NCBI RefSeq assembly: GCF_050624435.1
Contig: NC_134539.1
Location: 144,122,025-144,186,024 of the forward strand
DNA length: 64,000 bases
Direction: 5' to 3'
From: Tenrec ecaudatus
Taxonomy: Eukaryota > Chordata > Mammalia > Afrosoricida > Tenrecidae
This document shows positions 47,445 through 58,944 of the stretch, piece by piece. Made by a program: the position numbers and the translations under genes. The notes below the pieces were generated by a model. That model searched no databases. It was not told where the DNA came from and was given only the letters and a program-made list of their open reading frames with translations. How positions within the stretch are numbered: the stretch's first letter is position 1; the number at the start of each line of letters is the position of its first letter.

Positions 47445-48035
47445 CTGCTGTCAGGTTGATTCTAACTCGCAGGAGAGCAGCCCCCAAGGGCTTCCAAGGA
47501 TGTAATCTTTAGGCAAGCCGACGCACCTCTTTCTCCCTGGGTGGTTAGTAGGTTCTTCTGTTTAGGGGTCAACTGGTTAACTCCTTCTTTTGTATCCTAT
47601 TCACTTGAATACGTTTTGCCTTTCCTTGGATAGATGTTGGGTCTGAAAAGAGTATTTGAGAACATTCTTTTTTTTCAAAACAGTTTTACTGGCACATTCC
47701 ATCCGATAGGTCCATCATCTCAAGAAGAGTTGTACAATCAATTTTAGAACATTTCCTTGCCATCCTTGCCTCCAAGGAGCGTTCTGGATGTACTTCTGCT
47801 GAGACAGCTCTGCTTGTTCTCTTAGCAGCCCATGATACTGCTAATATTCTTCACCAGCACCACCATTTAAATGAATCGATACAGAGTACATTCGCCCTTG
47901 TGGGTCTCTGAGGCTGTCCATTGCTTTGGGACATCATTTTTTCTCCCATGGAGAGGTTGCTGGTGGTTTCAAACTACTGACTTTGTGGTTCACAGCCCCA
48001 CTGTTGCCCACTATACCACCATGGAGTGCCCTCAT
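47445..48035 (-). mobile_element. Two minus-strand AfroSINE pieces flanking a BovB/L1 remnant
   Basis: 47445-47572 and 47884-48035 show SINE blocks (TTTCTCCCTGGGTGG; TTTCAAACTACTGAC). Between them 47680-47750 resembles old L1M and 47755-47860 a minus-strand BovB piece. Confidence 0.65.
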
Positions 48036-48476
48036 TTAGCGGGAGCAAGAGAAAACCCAGGCCCACTAACGTGTGCTGTTGCTCCTGACCGAATGGCAGT
48101 GAGTAGCTGAGTCTGAGCTGTGGCGTGGACCAAGACGATGCCGATGCCAGAGTCCGGAATGTCTCTCCAGGGCGGAAGGCAGCAGGACCAGAAAGAGCCA
48201 GGCTGGGATGGGGCTGTAGGGCGAGGGCACTCTGCCTGGACAAAGGGCTGAGGTGGGTTTAGCAAGTGTGTGGAAAGCGGGCAGAAAGGGGAAGGCTCCA
48301 AGCCCAAGGGGGGTAGACAGAGGCCGGCTTGTGAGGGGCGGGGGCTTTGAAGAAAGGGTTTGGATTTTCTCTTCAGATTTGAATGCGAAGCCAAGGATGC
48401 TTTTTGAAGGGTGATCTGATTGACATTTTGGAGACTGCAGTAAGAGTCACTTAGGGTTCTCCAGAGAATAGGGACG

Positions 48477-48478
<2 letters not shown>

Positions 48479-48531
<53 letters not shown>
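48479..48531. repeat. (AC)n microsatellite
   Basis: 53-base AC tract between an LTR scrap and a MITE. Confidence 0.95.
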
Positions 48532-48534
48532 AGG

Positions 48535-48605
48535 GGGGCTTAAAAAATCCGTGGGGAAATGGAATGTATAGCTCATGGAATTTCCCACAGTCTTTTAAAA
48601 GCCCC
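48535..48605. mobile_element. Small palindromic MITE-like element, copy 1
   Basis: GGGGCTTAAAAAATCCGTGGG at the left pairs imperfectly with CCCACAGTCTTTTAAAAGCCCC at the right around a GGAAATGGAAT core, forming a hairpin of about 71 bp. A second copy is at 57535-57606. Family not named. Confidence 0.45.
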
Positions 48606-48669
48606 ATCATAGAACTCTCCTCTTCATGGAAGAGCCCATGCGAGTCAGAGCAGAGCTGGATTTCACAGG

Positions 48670-49197
48670 TGTGTTACACAGGGTTCTCTAGAGAGATAAA
48701 ACCACATTGCTGATAATTACATATATATTTATAAAGATAGATATATAACACAAGCAAATGAACAGTTAAATTATAAAGCAGTACAAATGGCTCCGTGCGA
48801 CTCACTCCCGTGAAACAGTTGTGAGACACTTGCAGTCCTTCAAGTCTTGAGAGCAGCCAGGTTGTCCTCTGTAGAGAGAGAGAGCTAGGCTCTCCCAGCA
48901 CAGACAGTAAACAGCAAGGCAGGTCACCAACTGTCAGTCCCCAGCTCCAGAGATGTAAATTCCAATCGTGTGGTCTTAAAGGGACCTCGACTTACAGCGA
49001 CACAGTCCACAGGCTAGGCATCCACAGGTAGTGGAGCCTACAAATTGAGGCACAGAACAAGCAAGCAGCCGCACACTGGTCCGATGATTAAAGAGCGAGA
49101 GACAAGAAAGGCAAGGCTCACCGAGCCATTTATCTCTCAGCCCTTCAATTAATCCCACTTGTGTTTATCGGCCAGGCAGGCACAATAAACTATCTCA
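48670..49197 (-). mobile_element. ERVL-type solo LTR, divergent internal part
   Basis: TGTGTTACACAGGG … ACTATCTCA with the perfect 5-bp duplication ACAGG (48665-48669, 49198-49202). The outer 150 bp toward 49197 match the 18845 family, while the other half differs and resembles the copy at 54539. Confidence 0.75.
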
Positions 49198-49399
49198 ACA
49201 GGCTAGTCAATGGCTGGTTCTCTCGAAACACCCACCCCTGCATGGCCTTGAACCACTAGCCTGGTGGTCAGTAGCTGAGTACTTGACCTTGTACACCACT
49301 CAGGGACCAACTCTCTACAGAGATAGATGTGTGTACCCACATGGTATCCAGAAAGACCAGTCCCTGGAGAAGGACATCATGCTTGGTAAAGTAGACCAG

Positions 49400-49768
49400 C
49401 AAAATCTAAACTCACCTCCATCAAGCTGATACCGACTCATAGGGACCCTGTGGGACAGGGTAGAACTGCCCCTGTGAGTTTCTAAGACTGTAACTCTGGA
49501 AATGGTGGTCTTTTTTTTAATGAATACCTTTAGTTTTTCCTTGTCTGGAAATACTTTTAGTTCTCCTCTATATTTGAGGGACCACTTTGGTGGATGTAGG
49601 ATTCTAGGTTGGCAGTTTATCTTCAAGAATATCATGCAACGGGACTCTAACTCTTCATGGGACTAGAAAGCCGCTCATTCCCTGGAGGAGGAGTTGGTGG
49701 TTTCGAATCGCTGCCCTCGCAGCTGGTCGCCCCAAAGGAAACCACGGCCGCACCAGGGCTCCTTCGGT
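49400..49768 (-). mobile_element. AfroSINE interrupted by an L1 fragment
   Basis: SINE 3' half 49400-49500 (CTCACCTCCATCAAGCTG …) and 5' half 49645-49768 (… ACCAGGGCTCC). The 49504-49643 insert (ATTTGAGGGACCACTTTGG, TAGGATTCTAGGTTGGC) is minus-strand L1. CTGTAACTCT and CTCTAACTCT at the two edges look like its target duplication. Confidence 0.75.
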
Positions 49769-49840
49769 GTTTGAGGCCATTGCTACAGCCCTTATGTCAA
49801 TCGAGGTCATGCAGGGCCTTACTCTTTCCTCCTTTGCTGG

Positions 49841-50779
49841 TGTGGAAGCTACATCGTTCATGTCAACTTGAAGATGTGTAACGGTGTAGAGGTGAAGTCC
49901 AACCTGTCAATCAGTTAAAGCCTGACGCTGTTTCCTTGGGGGGAGGGGCTTCTTATAAAGAAGACTCTGGACCCTCCCCTCACTCTGCTTTTCCCTTCGT
50001 ACTTGCTGACCCCGAGAGCTGCTGGAGCCACGCCATGTTTCCACGGACGTGGGGTCTGCTGACTTTGCACCCACCGACCTGTGAGCTCCCTGCATTCTGC
50101 CTCATCACATATGGCTGCGTGTGGCAGTTACGCCATCTGTTGCCAAGTTGAGACTTAAGAGTGAAGTGGTGGAAGTTAGCCCGTCAATCAGGTTGCAGCT
50201 GGATGACCTCCTATGGAAGCTCTAAGGAGATAAATAGCTCGCTGCAGGCGGGACACACGCTCACTCCCTGCGAGACATTATTGCCAAGGAGCCTGATGCA
50301 GCTACACTGACGCAGCTGGAGTCCTGAGCTGGAGGAGCCATGTAGAGACCCACCCGAGTGCTGAATGTTTCTACCACCACTGGATCCACTAGATTTCCCA
50401 CCCTGTAATCTTCCTTCATTTGTTGCATGTGTTTCGTGAGTCTGAAGAAAAATTTATAGATTGGTATTGGACATATGGACTAATATCAGACTTATAGACT
50501 TGATCTGAACTGGGCTGGGATGTTTTCTCAATATTCACTTGCTCTTGTACACAAAGTGCTTTCTTATACACATATGAGTGTCTATGAATTGGTTTCTCTT
50601 GTCTACCCAGACGAACACACAGCGTGAGTCTGAAAAGTGGCTTACGGGACTAGTCTTGGACTTAAAGACTTGAATTAGACCGGACTGGGTATGTTCTTGA
50701 TATATAACTGCTTCTTGATCTAAAGCTCTTTCTTATACTGTCACTGGATTAGTTTCTCTAGTCAAGCTGGCCTAACACA
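49841..50779 (+). mobile_element. ERVL-type LTR, split by a second LTR
   Basis: Outer LTR starting TGTGGAAGCTACATC and ending GGCCTAACACA, flanked by the perfect 5-bp duplication GCTGG (49836-49840, 50780-50784). Its two parts (49841-50121 and 50627-50779) join cleanly once the nested LTR and one duplication copy are removed, giving about 434 bp. No retroviral coding sequence. Family placement as ERVL-type rests on the 5-bp duplications and similarity to the other copies here. Confidence 0.75.
50122..50621 (+). mobile_element. ERVL-type LTR nested inside another LTR
   Basis: A 500-bp copy running from TGGCAGTTACGCC to GACGAACACACA, flanked by the perfect 5-bp duplication GCGTG (50117-50121, 50622-50626). 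Both sides belong to a related older LTR, so this is a direct record of sequential insertion. Confidence 0.8.
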
Positions 50780-51108
50780 GCTGGAAAAGTGGAGGAAGGA
50801 CCCCAGAGATGGGCTGACAATGGCTACATCAATGGGCTCAAGCATAGCAATCGGGAGGATGGTGTGGAACGGGGCAGTACATAGGGTCACTGTGAATTGG
50901 AGCAGATTCTCCCTTTTGCCTCTGTCTTATGAAGTGGCCTACTTAGGACAGGCTGCCCAAATCCCCACTCTATGTGAAAACTCCCATGTGCTTTTGAAGT
51001 CCCAGAATCTCAACGAACCCTGGCTGCCATTATGGCCTTTTGCTGAGTGCTCTTGTCTAGAGGGTGCATCTTTGTCTTTGTCCTGTTTAATACCTAATCG
51101 GTATGTTC

Positions 51109-51614
51109 TGTGTTAGTCTGCGTAGACTAGAGAAACAAACCCAGAGACACTCGTATATATGTAAGAGAGAGTTTTATATCAAAGAGTAATAATATATGAA
51201 GAAAACATCCCAGATCAAGTCCATAAGTCCGATATTAGCCCATATTTCTGATACCTGTCTATAAATTCCTCTTCACAATCACACAACATATGGAATGATG
51301 CTGAGCACAGGAAGATCACAGGCCAGTGGGTGGATAGTCTTGTGGATCCAGTGGCAGTGGAAGCATCTCAGCGCTGGTGTGGGACTCCAAGTAGCTCCTC
51401 CAGGTCCAGAGCTCTGGCTTCATCAGCATAGCCTCCATGTGACTTGTCAACAGGAATGTCTTGCAGGGAGTGTGTGTGTGGGAGGAAGACAGGAGTTCCC
51501 TGAATCCTCAGGAGAAGGCCATGCCCACCCAGAGGCCTCATTGGATATGACCTGATTGACAGGGTAAACCCCACCCCTTTGCTCAAGTTGACAGTAGATT
51601 ATATAACTGCCACA
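51109..51614 (-). mobile_element. ERVL-type solo LTR, second subfamily
   Basis: TGTGTTAGTCTGCGTAGAC … TATATAACTGCCACA; closely related to the 22734 copy. The flanking duplication is not clear. Confidence 0.65.
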
Positions 51615-51889
51615 TTCTTCTTAAGTGATATTTCGGTGGGGTCTCTTTTGCAATCTAAAACACCTTTGACACGTCATGCTAGAAAAAGACATCCCATTTG
51701 ATGAGGTCGAGGAGGGAAGTCCCTAATGAGATGGATGGACACAGCCTGGTGGTAGGAAGTCCAGAGGTGTCCGTGATCATGGAGGTGGTGCGGGGAGCAG
51801 GCAAGGCTGCATTCTGCTGCCCACGGGTCCCAGGAGTCGGGCTGCCACTGGGAAGCTAACAAGTAGCCATCATAGGGTCACTTTCAGAG

Positions 51890-52100
51890 CAGAGACCTGG
51901 CAGTGTAATGGGTTACACCCAGGTCAGCGGTTTGAGACCAGCAGCCACTCTGAAGGGAGAAAGAGGCTTTCTACTCCTGTAAAGAATCACAGTCTAGAAC
52001 CCCCCAGGGGTGGTTCTGCGCTGTGACACCCACCCCCCCCCCCACTTGAGGAGGAACTGACCAGATAGCAGGGCAGTGAGTTTGGTTTTGATTTGGAGAG
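51890..52100 (+). mobile_element. AfroSINE
   Basis: GACCTGGCAGTGTAATGGG … GATAGCAGGGCAGTGAG, with a C-rich expansion at 52026-52044. Confidence 0.75.
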
Positions 52101-54500
52101 AATGGGTGGGAGGATGAAAGTGGGGCCATCAGCCAGGAATGCTGGGGTTGGGGAGGGGGTTAGGTGAGAGAAGACAGAGGCCTGGTGGAGAGGAGGCACG
52201 CCGGAGATTTTCTGTGGGTGGGGTTGGTGGGACTTTCAGGGGGACTAGTTGAGGGGCTAAGTACCCACGATGTGCATGTGTGCGTGTACATCAATCGTCC
52301 AGTCCGTCCCAACTCCCAGCCACCCTCTATCCCACAGAATGAGAATCCACTTCATATCTGCCACGCGGGAGGTGCCTAAGGAGAGATTTTAATTAGGCTT
52401 GTCTGGGAATTGCTGTGGAGGTCGGTGCTGGAGATTAGGTTTGTGGGTCATGGGCCTGAAGGTTGACTCTGATCCAGAGGAGCCTGTGCCGACGATGAAA
52501 TGGAAGCGTGCTAATGAAAGTGTTCGCTCATCCAGGGTAACTAACCAAGGGGCTTTGGGAGTTTGTCCATCTCCCCTTCCTGCTCCCAGCCCAAAGCTGC
52601 AATTGGATCTCCCTGCATTTGAATGGGCACATTCAGCAGGAACAAAGGCCCGAGTACTGGCGCTAAGTGGAGGAATTCAGAGGCACCCGCCTCCCATAGC
52701 AGATCTCTTTGCATGTCTATTGCTACCGTGGGTAATTCTCCTGGAGGGGGAGGGGTGTAAGGGAAGGCTTCTGGCCCGTCAGGAAGCCTAGCTTCCACCC
52801 CCCCCCCACACCCCCCATGTCCCTGAGCCCTGAGCAGAATGGGCATCCCTAGATGGTTCCTCTCCCCACCCCCGCTCTTTCCTCTTGGTTGTAAAGTTCC
52901 CCTTCCACCTCTTACCTTGTGGCTGTATCTTCTGGTGAGGACACTAAGCGGCTTCCTTTTTGCAGTCACTCCCTGCCACGCAGTCCATTCCCTCAGCCCC
53001 TGGAGGGGATGGAAGGGACGGTACCACCAGGCGTAAAGCGGTGATTTTCCAGATCCGAATCACTTCCCTCATGAGTGAGAATTTTCCTGCACCCACTCGG
53101 CCTGGGCCGTGGCACTGGAATGTGGCCCACAGGACAAGCGGTAGGCCCGCCAGGGTGACAGCGGCTGATTTTTCTGAAGTCGGTCGATCCCTAGGTCTTC
53201 CTACCGAGGCCATCAAACCTGCCAGCTTTCAGGTAGCAGCTGAGAGCAGTAACCGTTTTTCCCACAAAAACGCGGGGTCAGAGCACGGTGGATTGCTTTG
53301 CTCACCAGTCACTTAAGCGGAAGAAGTCAAGCTTAGCGCTTTACCGGAGTAGAAAGCCCTGTCTTTCTCCCTCAGAGCTGCTGCTGGTTTGAACGACTGT
53401 TCTGGTGGGGAAGCAGCCCGACTTGTAACCCACGAGTACTTCTTAAGAGAAGCTTTGGATGGAAGAAAACAAACCCTCCACCAGGCAGCCCTCAGCTGAG
53501 AGATGCCGGCGCGCCCAGGGATGCGGGTGACGGCCCCGTGTTCGGGGTGCAGGGGTGCTGCCTGGGCTTCCCCGGCAGTCGTTTTAGGGTGGACTTCTTC
53601 ATCTGTGGCCCTGGCCGGCCGCTCAGCCAACCAGCAGCTCTTAGCCGCTCTGTGTTCCCGGTGCTGGAACACCCGCGGGGAGCAGGCCAGGAAGACCCCG
53701 CTGCCTCATAAGGATTATAGGGACAAAAAGCACATGGAGCTGTAACACAGAGAGCAGATTGTCCGGGAAAGTGGTAAAGCCGGGGGACTGATGAGGGGCT
53801 GGGGCTGAGAGAGGGCCATCGTCAAAGTAGGAGTCCAGGAGGGTTTCTCTAGGTGATCAGTGGGCACAAACCCTGACGGCGAGGTGGAGAGGGACCCCAG
53901 GAAGATGCAGGAGGAGCCTGAGCAGGAGGAACAGGAGAGGTGGCTGGGGGTGGGGGGCTGGAGAGGACCAGGCGCTGGGGCCTCAGGCTCGATGGAGGCT
54001 GGCACAATTTCTTATTTGTTAATAGATCCCTCTGGCAGCTGTGCTGAGAGTGACTGTCGGGCAGAGCGGAGGTTGGTGAAGGAACTTAGGGTCGGAATGA
54101 GGGCCTGGACCAGGAGGTGGTTACTGGCGGAGCTGCCCCCAGGAGTTAAACTGAAAAACAGTGCTTTTATCCATTCAGAGACGAAGTGGCTCAGCGACCA
54201 CTGACTTAATTTATTACAGTGTCGCCACGAGTCTAGAAAGCAGGGAGTTTTTTTGGGATAGGTAGTGAAACATTGCAAAAAATCTGAAAAATGCTTCCTC
54301 CCCAGAGGCCACCACTATTAAGAAGATATTTTGTGTCTCCTCGGCAACATTCTAGATTTAAAAGGTCCTCATTTTTTATACGAACCCCTGCATACCCACT
54401 ATTCTGCACCTTGCTTTTTGTGTCTGTTTCCTGGGGACTGTGCCCTTACCGATACCAGCTGAGCTGCCTCTGCTTTTGAACGCCTCTGAACTGAAACAAG
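52100..54500. other. Gene-free stretch outside the listed SINE pieces
   Basis: Mostly unique-looking sequence with long overlapping frames but no recognised product; a SINE scrap lies near 52295-52350. Confidence 0.5.
53180..53450 (-). mobile_element. Two partial AfroSINEs
   Basis: 53180-53275 resembles the 5' half of the older subtype (CCTACCGAGGCC, GAGCAGTAACCG). 53330-53450 is a standard minus-strand piece (GGAGTAGAAAGCCCTGTC). Confidence 0.6.
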
Positions 54501-54990
54501 AGGAGCCCTGGTGGTGTAGTAGGTACACTGTGGGCTGCTGAGGTAGTTTATTGTGCCAACCTGGCCGATAAACACATGTGGGATTAATTGAAGGGCAGAG
54601 GGCTAAATGGCTTCGCGAGACTCGCCTTTGGACAACCCGGCGGCGGCCCTCAAAACTTGAAGGACTGCCAGTGTCTCACGACTGTCTCACAGGAGTGAGT
54701 TGCACTGAGCCATTGGTACTGCTTTATAATTTAATTAACTGTTTGTTTTTTATGTTATATATCTAGTGATCTGTATAAATATATATATAAATCCGGTTTT
54801 ATTTCTCTAGAGAAGTCAACACAGCTGCTAACCTGGAGGTCAGCAGTTCAAAACCACCACCAGCTGCTCCTCCGGAGAAAGATGAGGCTTTCCACTCCTG
54901 TAAAGAGTGAGTCTTAGACCCACAGGGGTCATCCCACCTTGTCCTAAAGGTCTCCAGGTGCCAGAATGGCCTCGGTGGCAGTGAGTTTGG
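54501..54990 (+). mobile_element. AfroSINE interrupted by an LTR
   Basis: GGAGCCCTGGTGGTGTAGTAGG to 54538, then 54824-54990 (GCTGCTAACCTGGAGGTCAG … GGTGGCAGTGAGTTTGG). The insert is the LTR at 54539-54823. Confidence 0.85.
54539..54823 (+). mobile_element. Short ERVL-type LTR inserted in an AfroSINE
   Basis: A 285-bp copy (TGAGGTAGTTTATTG … GAAGTCAACACA) with the perfect duplication GCTGC (54534-54538, 54824-54828). The SINE reads through at GGGCTGC|TAACC once it is removed. Confidence 0.8.
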
Positions 54991-55655
54991 CGTGTTTAAG
55001 CTAAAGCAGGACATGGATGTAACCATATTTGTTTATTTAACCAGTATTCTCTTGGACAATTATTTCTGAATGCTCCCCATTGCAAACAGGCTGAAAATGG
55101 CTTGGACACACTTTTGTGAGCAGGTATGCAAAAGGGTCATGAAATTAAAAAAAAAATTAAGTTAAGGCCAAATTATCTTCTGTCAACTTGTGCCAGTTGA
55201 CAATTAGGCCACAACTGAACGTGGGTACAGGTGCCAATCCTCTTCCCCTTCCATGAACCCATGACCATTGCCATCGCTGGTGCTGAGTCTTCCGAGAAAG
55301 GATGGGCTTGCCTTCCTATTTTAAATTCCTAGGGCCTGACTTCTCTCCTCCGGGGAGCCGTCTCTCTCCAACCCTCAGATGGTGGCCATTCCCCAAGAAG
55401 AGCCGTCCTTCAGCGTTCCAGCAGACAAGACTGGGTCATCACTGCCATCCTAGAGACATTCCTTCACTGTACTGACACATCCCAACGTCAGGCCTTGTCA
55501 CTCCAGAGCCCACTGCAAACACTGCACACCCCTTCAACTGGGAAGGAACAAGAACGACTGCTGTGACGGGGTAAACTGTTGAAGTCTTCACCTCAGTATC
55601 TGTGACCATGAACTTGTCTAGAACTTGAGTCTTTGAAAATGTTATCAGTTTATTA

Positions 55656-55908
55656 GTTATCTCATTCACTGCCATTGCGTCAATCAAGATTAGAGTGAGC
55701 CTGTAGGAGAGGATAGAGCTTCCCTGTAAGTTTTTACACGAGGATAAAGCCTCATCTTTCTCCCTTGGAGCACCTGGTGGTTTCGAACTGTGAACCTTGA
55801 GGTTAGCAGCCCTACATGTAACCACTATGCCACCAGAGACACCACAAGAGATATCACACTTTCAAAATCAAGACCAAACCCACTGCCACCAAGTCAATTC
55901 CAGCTCTA
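55656..55908 (-). mobile_element. AfroSINE and a second partial copy
   Basis: 55656-55842 is a minus-strand SINE ending CTATGCCACCAGAG. 55868-55908 is the 3' end of another (CAAACCCACTGCCACC), just beside the young L1 insertion. Confidence 0.75.
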
Positions 55909-55924
55909 GCAAACAGACTCTTTT

Positions 55925-56155
55925 TTTTTTTTTAATCTTTTTATTGGGGCTCATAAAGCTCTTATCACAATCTGTACATACATCAATTGAGCAAAGCACC
56001 CTTATACATTCGTTGCACTCGTCACTCTCATAATTCACCTTCCACTTGGGTTCCTGGAATCAGCTCGGTTTCCCTTTTTTTCCCCCCACTCCCCTCCCTC
56101 CCCGATCCCACCCCTGGTCCCTTGATAGTTTATAAATAATTATTATATCTTATCT
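55925..56155 (-). mobile_element. 5'-truncated young L1, with 16-bp duplication
   Basis: A T-tract followed by AATCTTTTTATTGGGGCTC (minus sense: GAGCCCCAATAAAAAGATT with the L1 poly(A) signal). GCAAACAGACTCTTTT occurs at 55909-55924 and 56156-56171, an exact target-site duplication. Only about 230 bp of L1 3' end is present. Confidence 0.9.
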
Positions 56156-56204
56156 GCAAACAGACTCTTTTAGAGTATGAAAGAAACCCCGATCTCAAAT
56201 ATAA

Positions 56205-56480
56205 CTTCAGGCGAACATTTATGAAGTCTTCGAAGGGACAAGGACAACATGAAGACACAGACATGTTATCTGGATGAGAGAGACACACAGAGAAAGAGAG
56301 ACAGAGATAAAACGGCCTCTAAGGACTCAGTGGGGAAGAGTTCAATAGGTATAGAACAAAGGAACTGTCACTCACTCATGACTGGTGGCAGATCAATACC
56401 TCACAGTGACCGGTAGGTGACAGAAGCGGGAACAAGGCCACGGTTGGGTCACACACATTGTGTTAGAAGAGCTTCCAAAA
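56205..56480. repeat. Unclassified repeat, copy 2
   Basis: TTTATGAAGTCTTCGAAGGG … TTATCTGGATGAGAGAG … GGCAGATCAATACCTCACAG; the uninterrupted relative of the 36.3-kb copy. Confidence 0.5.
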
Positions 56481-56589
56481 TTGGTCCAGGGCCTTTGATC
56501 AATGCCGTCAGGGTGAGACTGATGGACTTATGACCAAGCCACCCTCTGTACTGTCCCCCAGGGAAACTTGGTGGCTGGCATAGGGGTGA

Positions 56590-56770
56590 CAAACCGGGCT
56601 GTGCTCTGAAAGATAGCTGTTGGGAACCAGCAGCAGCTCCTCTGGAGAAAGATGGGACTTTCTACTCCCATTGATAGACCAGACTCACAGGGGCAGTTCT
56701 GCCCTGTCCCGGGGGGTTGCTGTGAGGCAGCATTGACTTCATGGCGGGGACCTTGGTCTCTGGTTTGTTA
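56590..56770 (+). mobile_element. AfroSINE
   Basis: GGAACCAGCAGCAGCTCC … GACTTCATGGCGGGGACC. Confidence 0.75.
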
Positions 56771-57039
56771 CTGTTGCCAGCAGTATGAAGTGTGACCTTC
56801 ATCAAGGGCACACCCAAGCAAGCCCCTAGAGAGAGACTCCCTTCCCTGGGCTGGCCATAGAAGGGTGGGGGTAATCTACTTTCCAAAGCACTCTGCCTCA
56901 GGGAGACATCATCCACACCACAAAGCTTCATCTCTGTGGTGACTCTGTACATGGACTTTGGGCTGTCACCGCAGTCCATAGCCCTGCGAGGCGGCTTCCT
57001 CTCCCTGTAGGCACTAAGGGAAGGCCCTGTTTCCCGCCC

Positions 57040-57385
57040 ACCCTGTGTCTCATATGCGCGTGGAAGTTGGCCGTTGACTAAGGAAGATGGAAGAATCTAC
57101 ACATTTGAATTGTGGTGCTGGAGAAAAACACTGTAAGTGCCACAGACTGCTGAAAGGACAGCTTGGTCTTGGAGAGATACCACCAGAATGCTCTCTAGAG
57201 GTAAGGACGGCGAGAAGCCATCATGCTTGGTAAAGAGGAAGGGCGTTTAAGAATAGGAATGCTCTTGATGAGATGGACTGACACGGTGGCTGCCTCACTG
57301 GGATCAAACATAAGAACATGCTTTGTTCTGTTGACACAGGGTCACTATGGGTCGGAACTGATTTGATGGCACCTAACCACCACAC
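57040..57385 (+). mobile_element. BovB/RTE LINE 3' end
   Basis: GTGGAAGTTGGCCGTTGAC … TTTGAATTGTGGTGCTGG … CATCATGCTTGGTAAAGAGG … GGGTCGGAACTGATTTGATGG. Confidence 0.75.
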
Positions 57386-57534
57386 ACCAAGTAGCGTGGC
57401 ATCAGTTTCCCCCGGGTCTAAAGGACAGACACATCTCTGTGGCCAGCTCTTCTTTCTCGGTAGTTAGGACTCTCATCTCTGCTTGCTTGTTTAATCTACT
57501 TTTTATCTCAAACGAGATTGACTCAAGAGACTAA

Positions 57535-57606
57535 GGGGCTTCAAATAACTCATGGGAAAATGGAATGAAAGATTATAGAAATGCCCATGAACTTTTTGTA
57601 CAACCT
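57535..57606. mobile_element. Small palindromic MITE-like element, copy 2
   Basis: GGGGCTTCAAATAACTCATGGG … CCCATGAACTTTTTGTACAACC with the same GGAAAATGGAAT core as the copy at 48535-48605. The arms can pair; length and layout agree. Confidence 0.45.
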
Positions 57607-57670
57607 AATCCTGTGGATTGTACTCTGCCTCATGAAAGACGTGCTTCTGATTCTATTTCATTAACCCCAC

Positions 57671-58092
57671 GAAACCAAAACCCAACTCACTGCCATCGAG
57701 TGGATGCCAACTCACAGCGACCCTAGAGGACGGGGTGGTACGAGAACTACCCCTGTGTTTTGGAGTGGAGTCTCACATGGTAAGGCTTGTGCCCTGTCTC
57801 ATAACCATCGCACCCCCAGAGCTCAATGACCACCACAGAGATCAGGAATGTACATCACAGAAGTAATATATCAAATCACAAACTGGAGGGCAATTACGTA
57901 ACCCTGAGAATCATGGTGGTGTCATGGTTACGCGTTAGGCTGCTGACCCCAAGGTCAGCAGTTCACAACCGGCCACTCCAAGGAAGCAAGACGAGGCGTC
58001 CTACTCCTGTGAAGATGTGGAGTCCTGGAGCCCACAGGGCAGTCCTCCCATCTCATGGGCGCTGGGTTGGCATGCACTCGATGGCAGCGAGA
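57671..58092. mobile_element. Two AfroSINEs, minus then plus
   Basis: 57671-57820 minus (CAACTCACTGCCATCGAGTGG). 57906-58092 plus (GGTGGTGTCATGGTTACGCG … CACTCGATGGCAGCGAG). Confidence 0.75.
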
Positions 58093-58944
58093 TGTCAGTG
58101 CTATACAGAAAAGCCTCGGCTGGGGACACTTGTGAATGGACGAGGGCGCTCGCGGACATGATACAGAACTCAAGGTCACGACTACTCATGTGACCAGTGA
58201 AACATCAATGTTCTATTCAGTGCATGTACATTTGCCACAATTAAAACAAAAAGAGGGGGGAAAGACTGGAGGTAGAAATGTACACTGTTTCTATTTAGTG
58301 AGCAAACATGGTTTGCTTCCAAGGAAAAGGAGTGGTTACAAATCCCCAAAATCTACTGGAGGAGCGAGCGATAAAGCCATCGTTCGATAGCCATTATCCA
58401 ATAGCCATTTCCTGAATGCCTGGGGGGCTGTGCTGAGGGTCTCAGCCTGTAGGAATCTCCATATGTCCCTCTAAGAGCCTCCCATTTCGGAATTGATTGC
58501 AGTCAGTCAACTCTGAACGAAGACAACCTAGAAACATGCAACCTGTCGTTTAAAGGCAATGCGATCCTTTGGCTTAGTTAGAGACTCAATCTTGTTGATC
58601 GTGAGTTTATAGCCTCTCCTCATGTATGGCTGCCGAATTTGATCCTGTGAAAATACCCTGGCAGTGTTATTAGGCAAGTTTCGCTACAACGGAGACTTTT
58701 TCGGAATCCTCCCTGATAAATGCTTGCGGGCACAGGGACGATGCCCTCTGACCTCTGCTCCCTCAGAGCCCTTGATTCCTGACCAGGCAAATGACTCTTC
58801 ACTGCAGAAGTCATCTAACAGGACAATTAAGTCAGGAGTCGCAAAGAATGAAAAGTCAATTTAAGAACTGCCTGCCTCTGAATACAGCCCCCTTTTCGCT
58901 GTTTAAAAAAACAAACACTTGCCGTGATTGAAATTTGGAATAAG

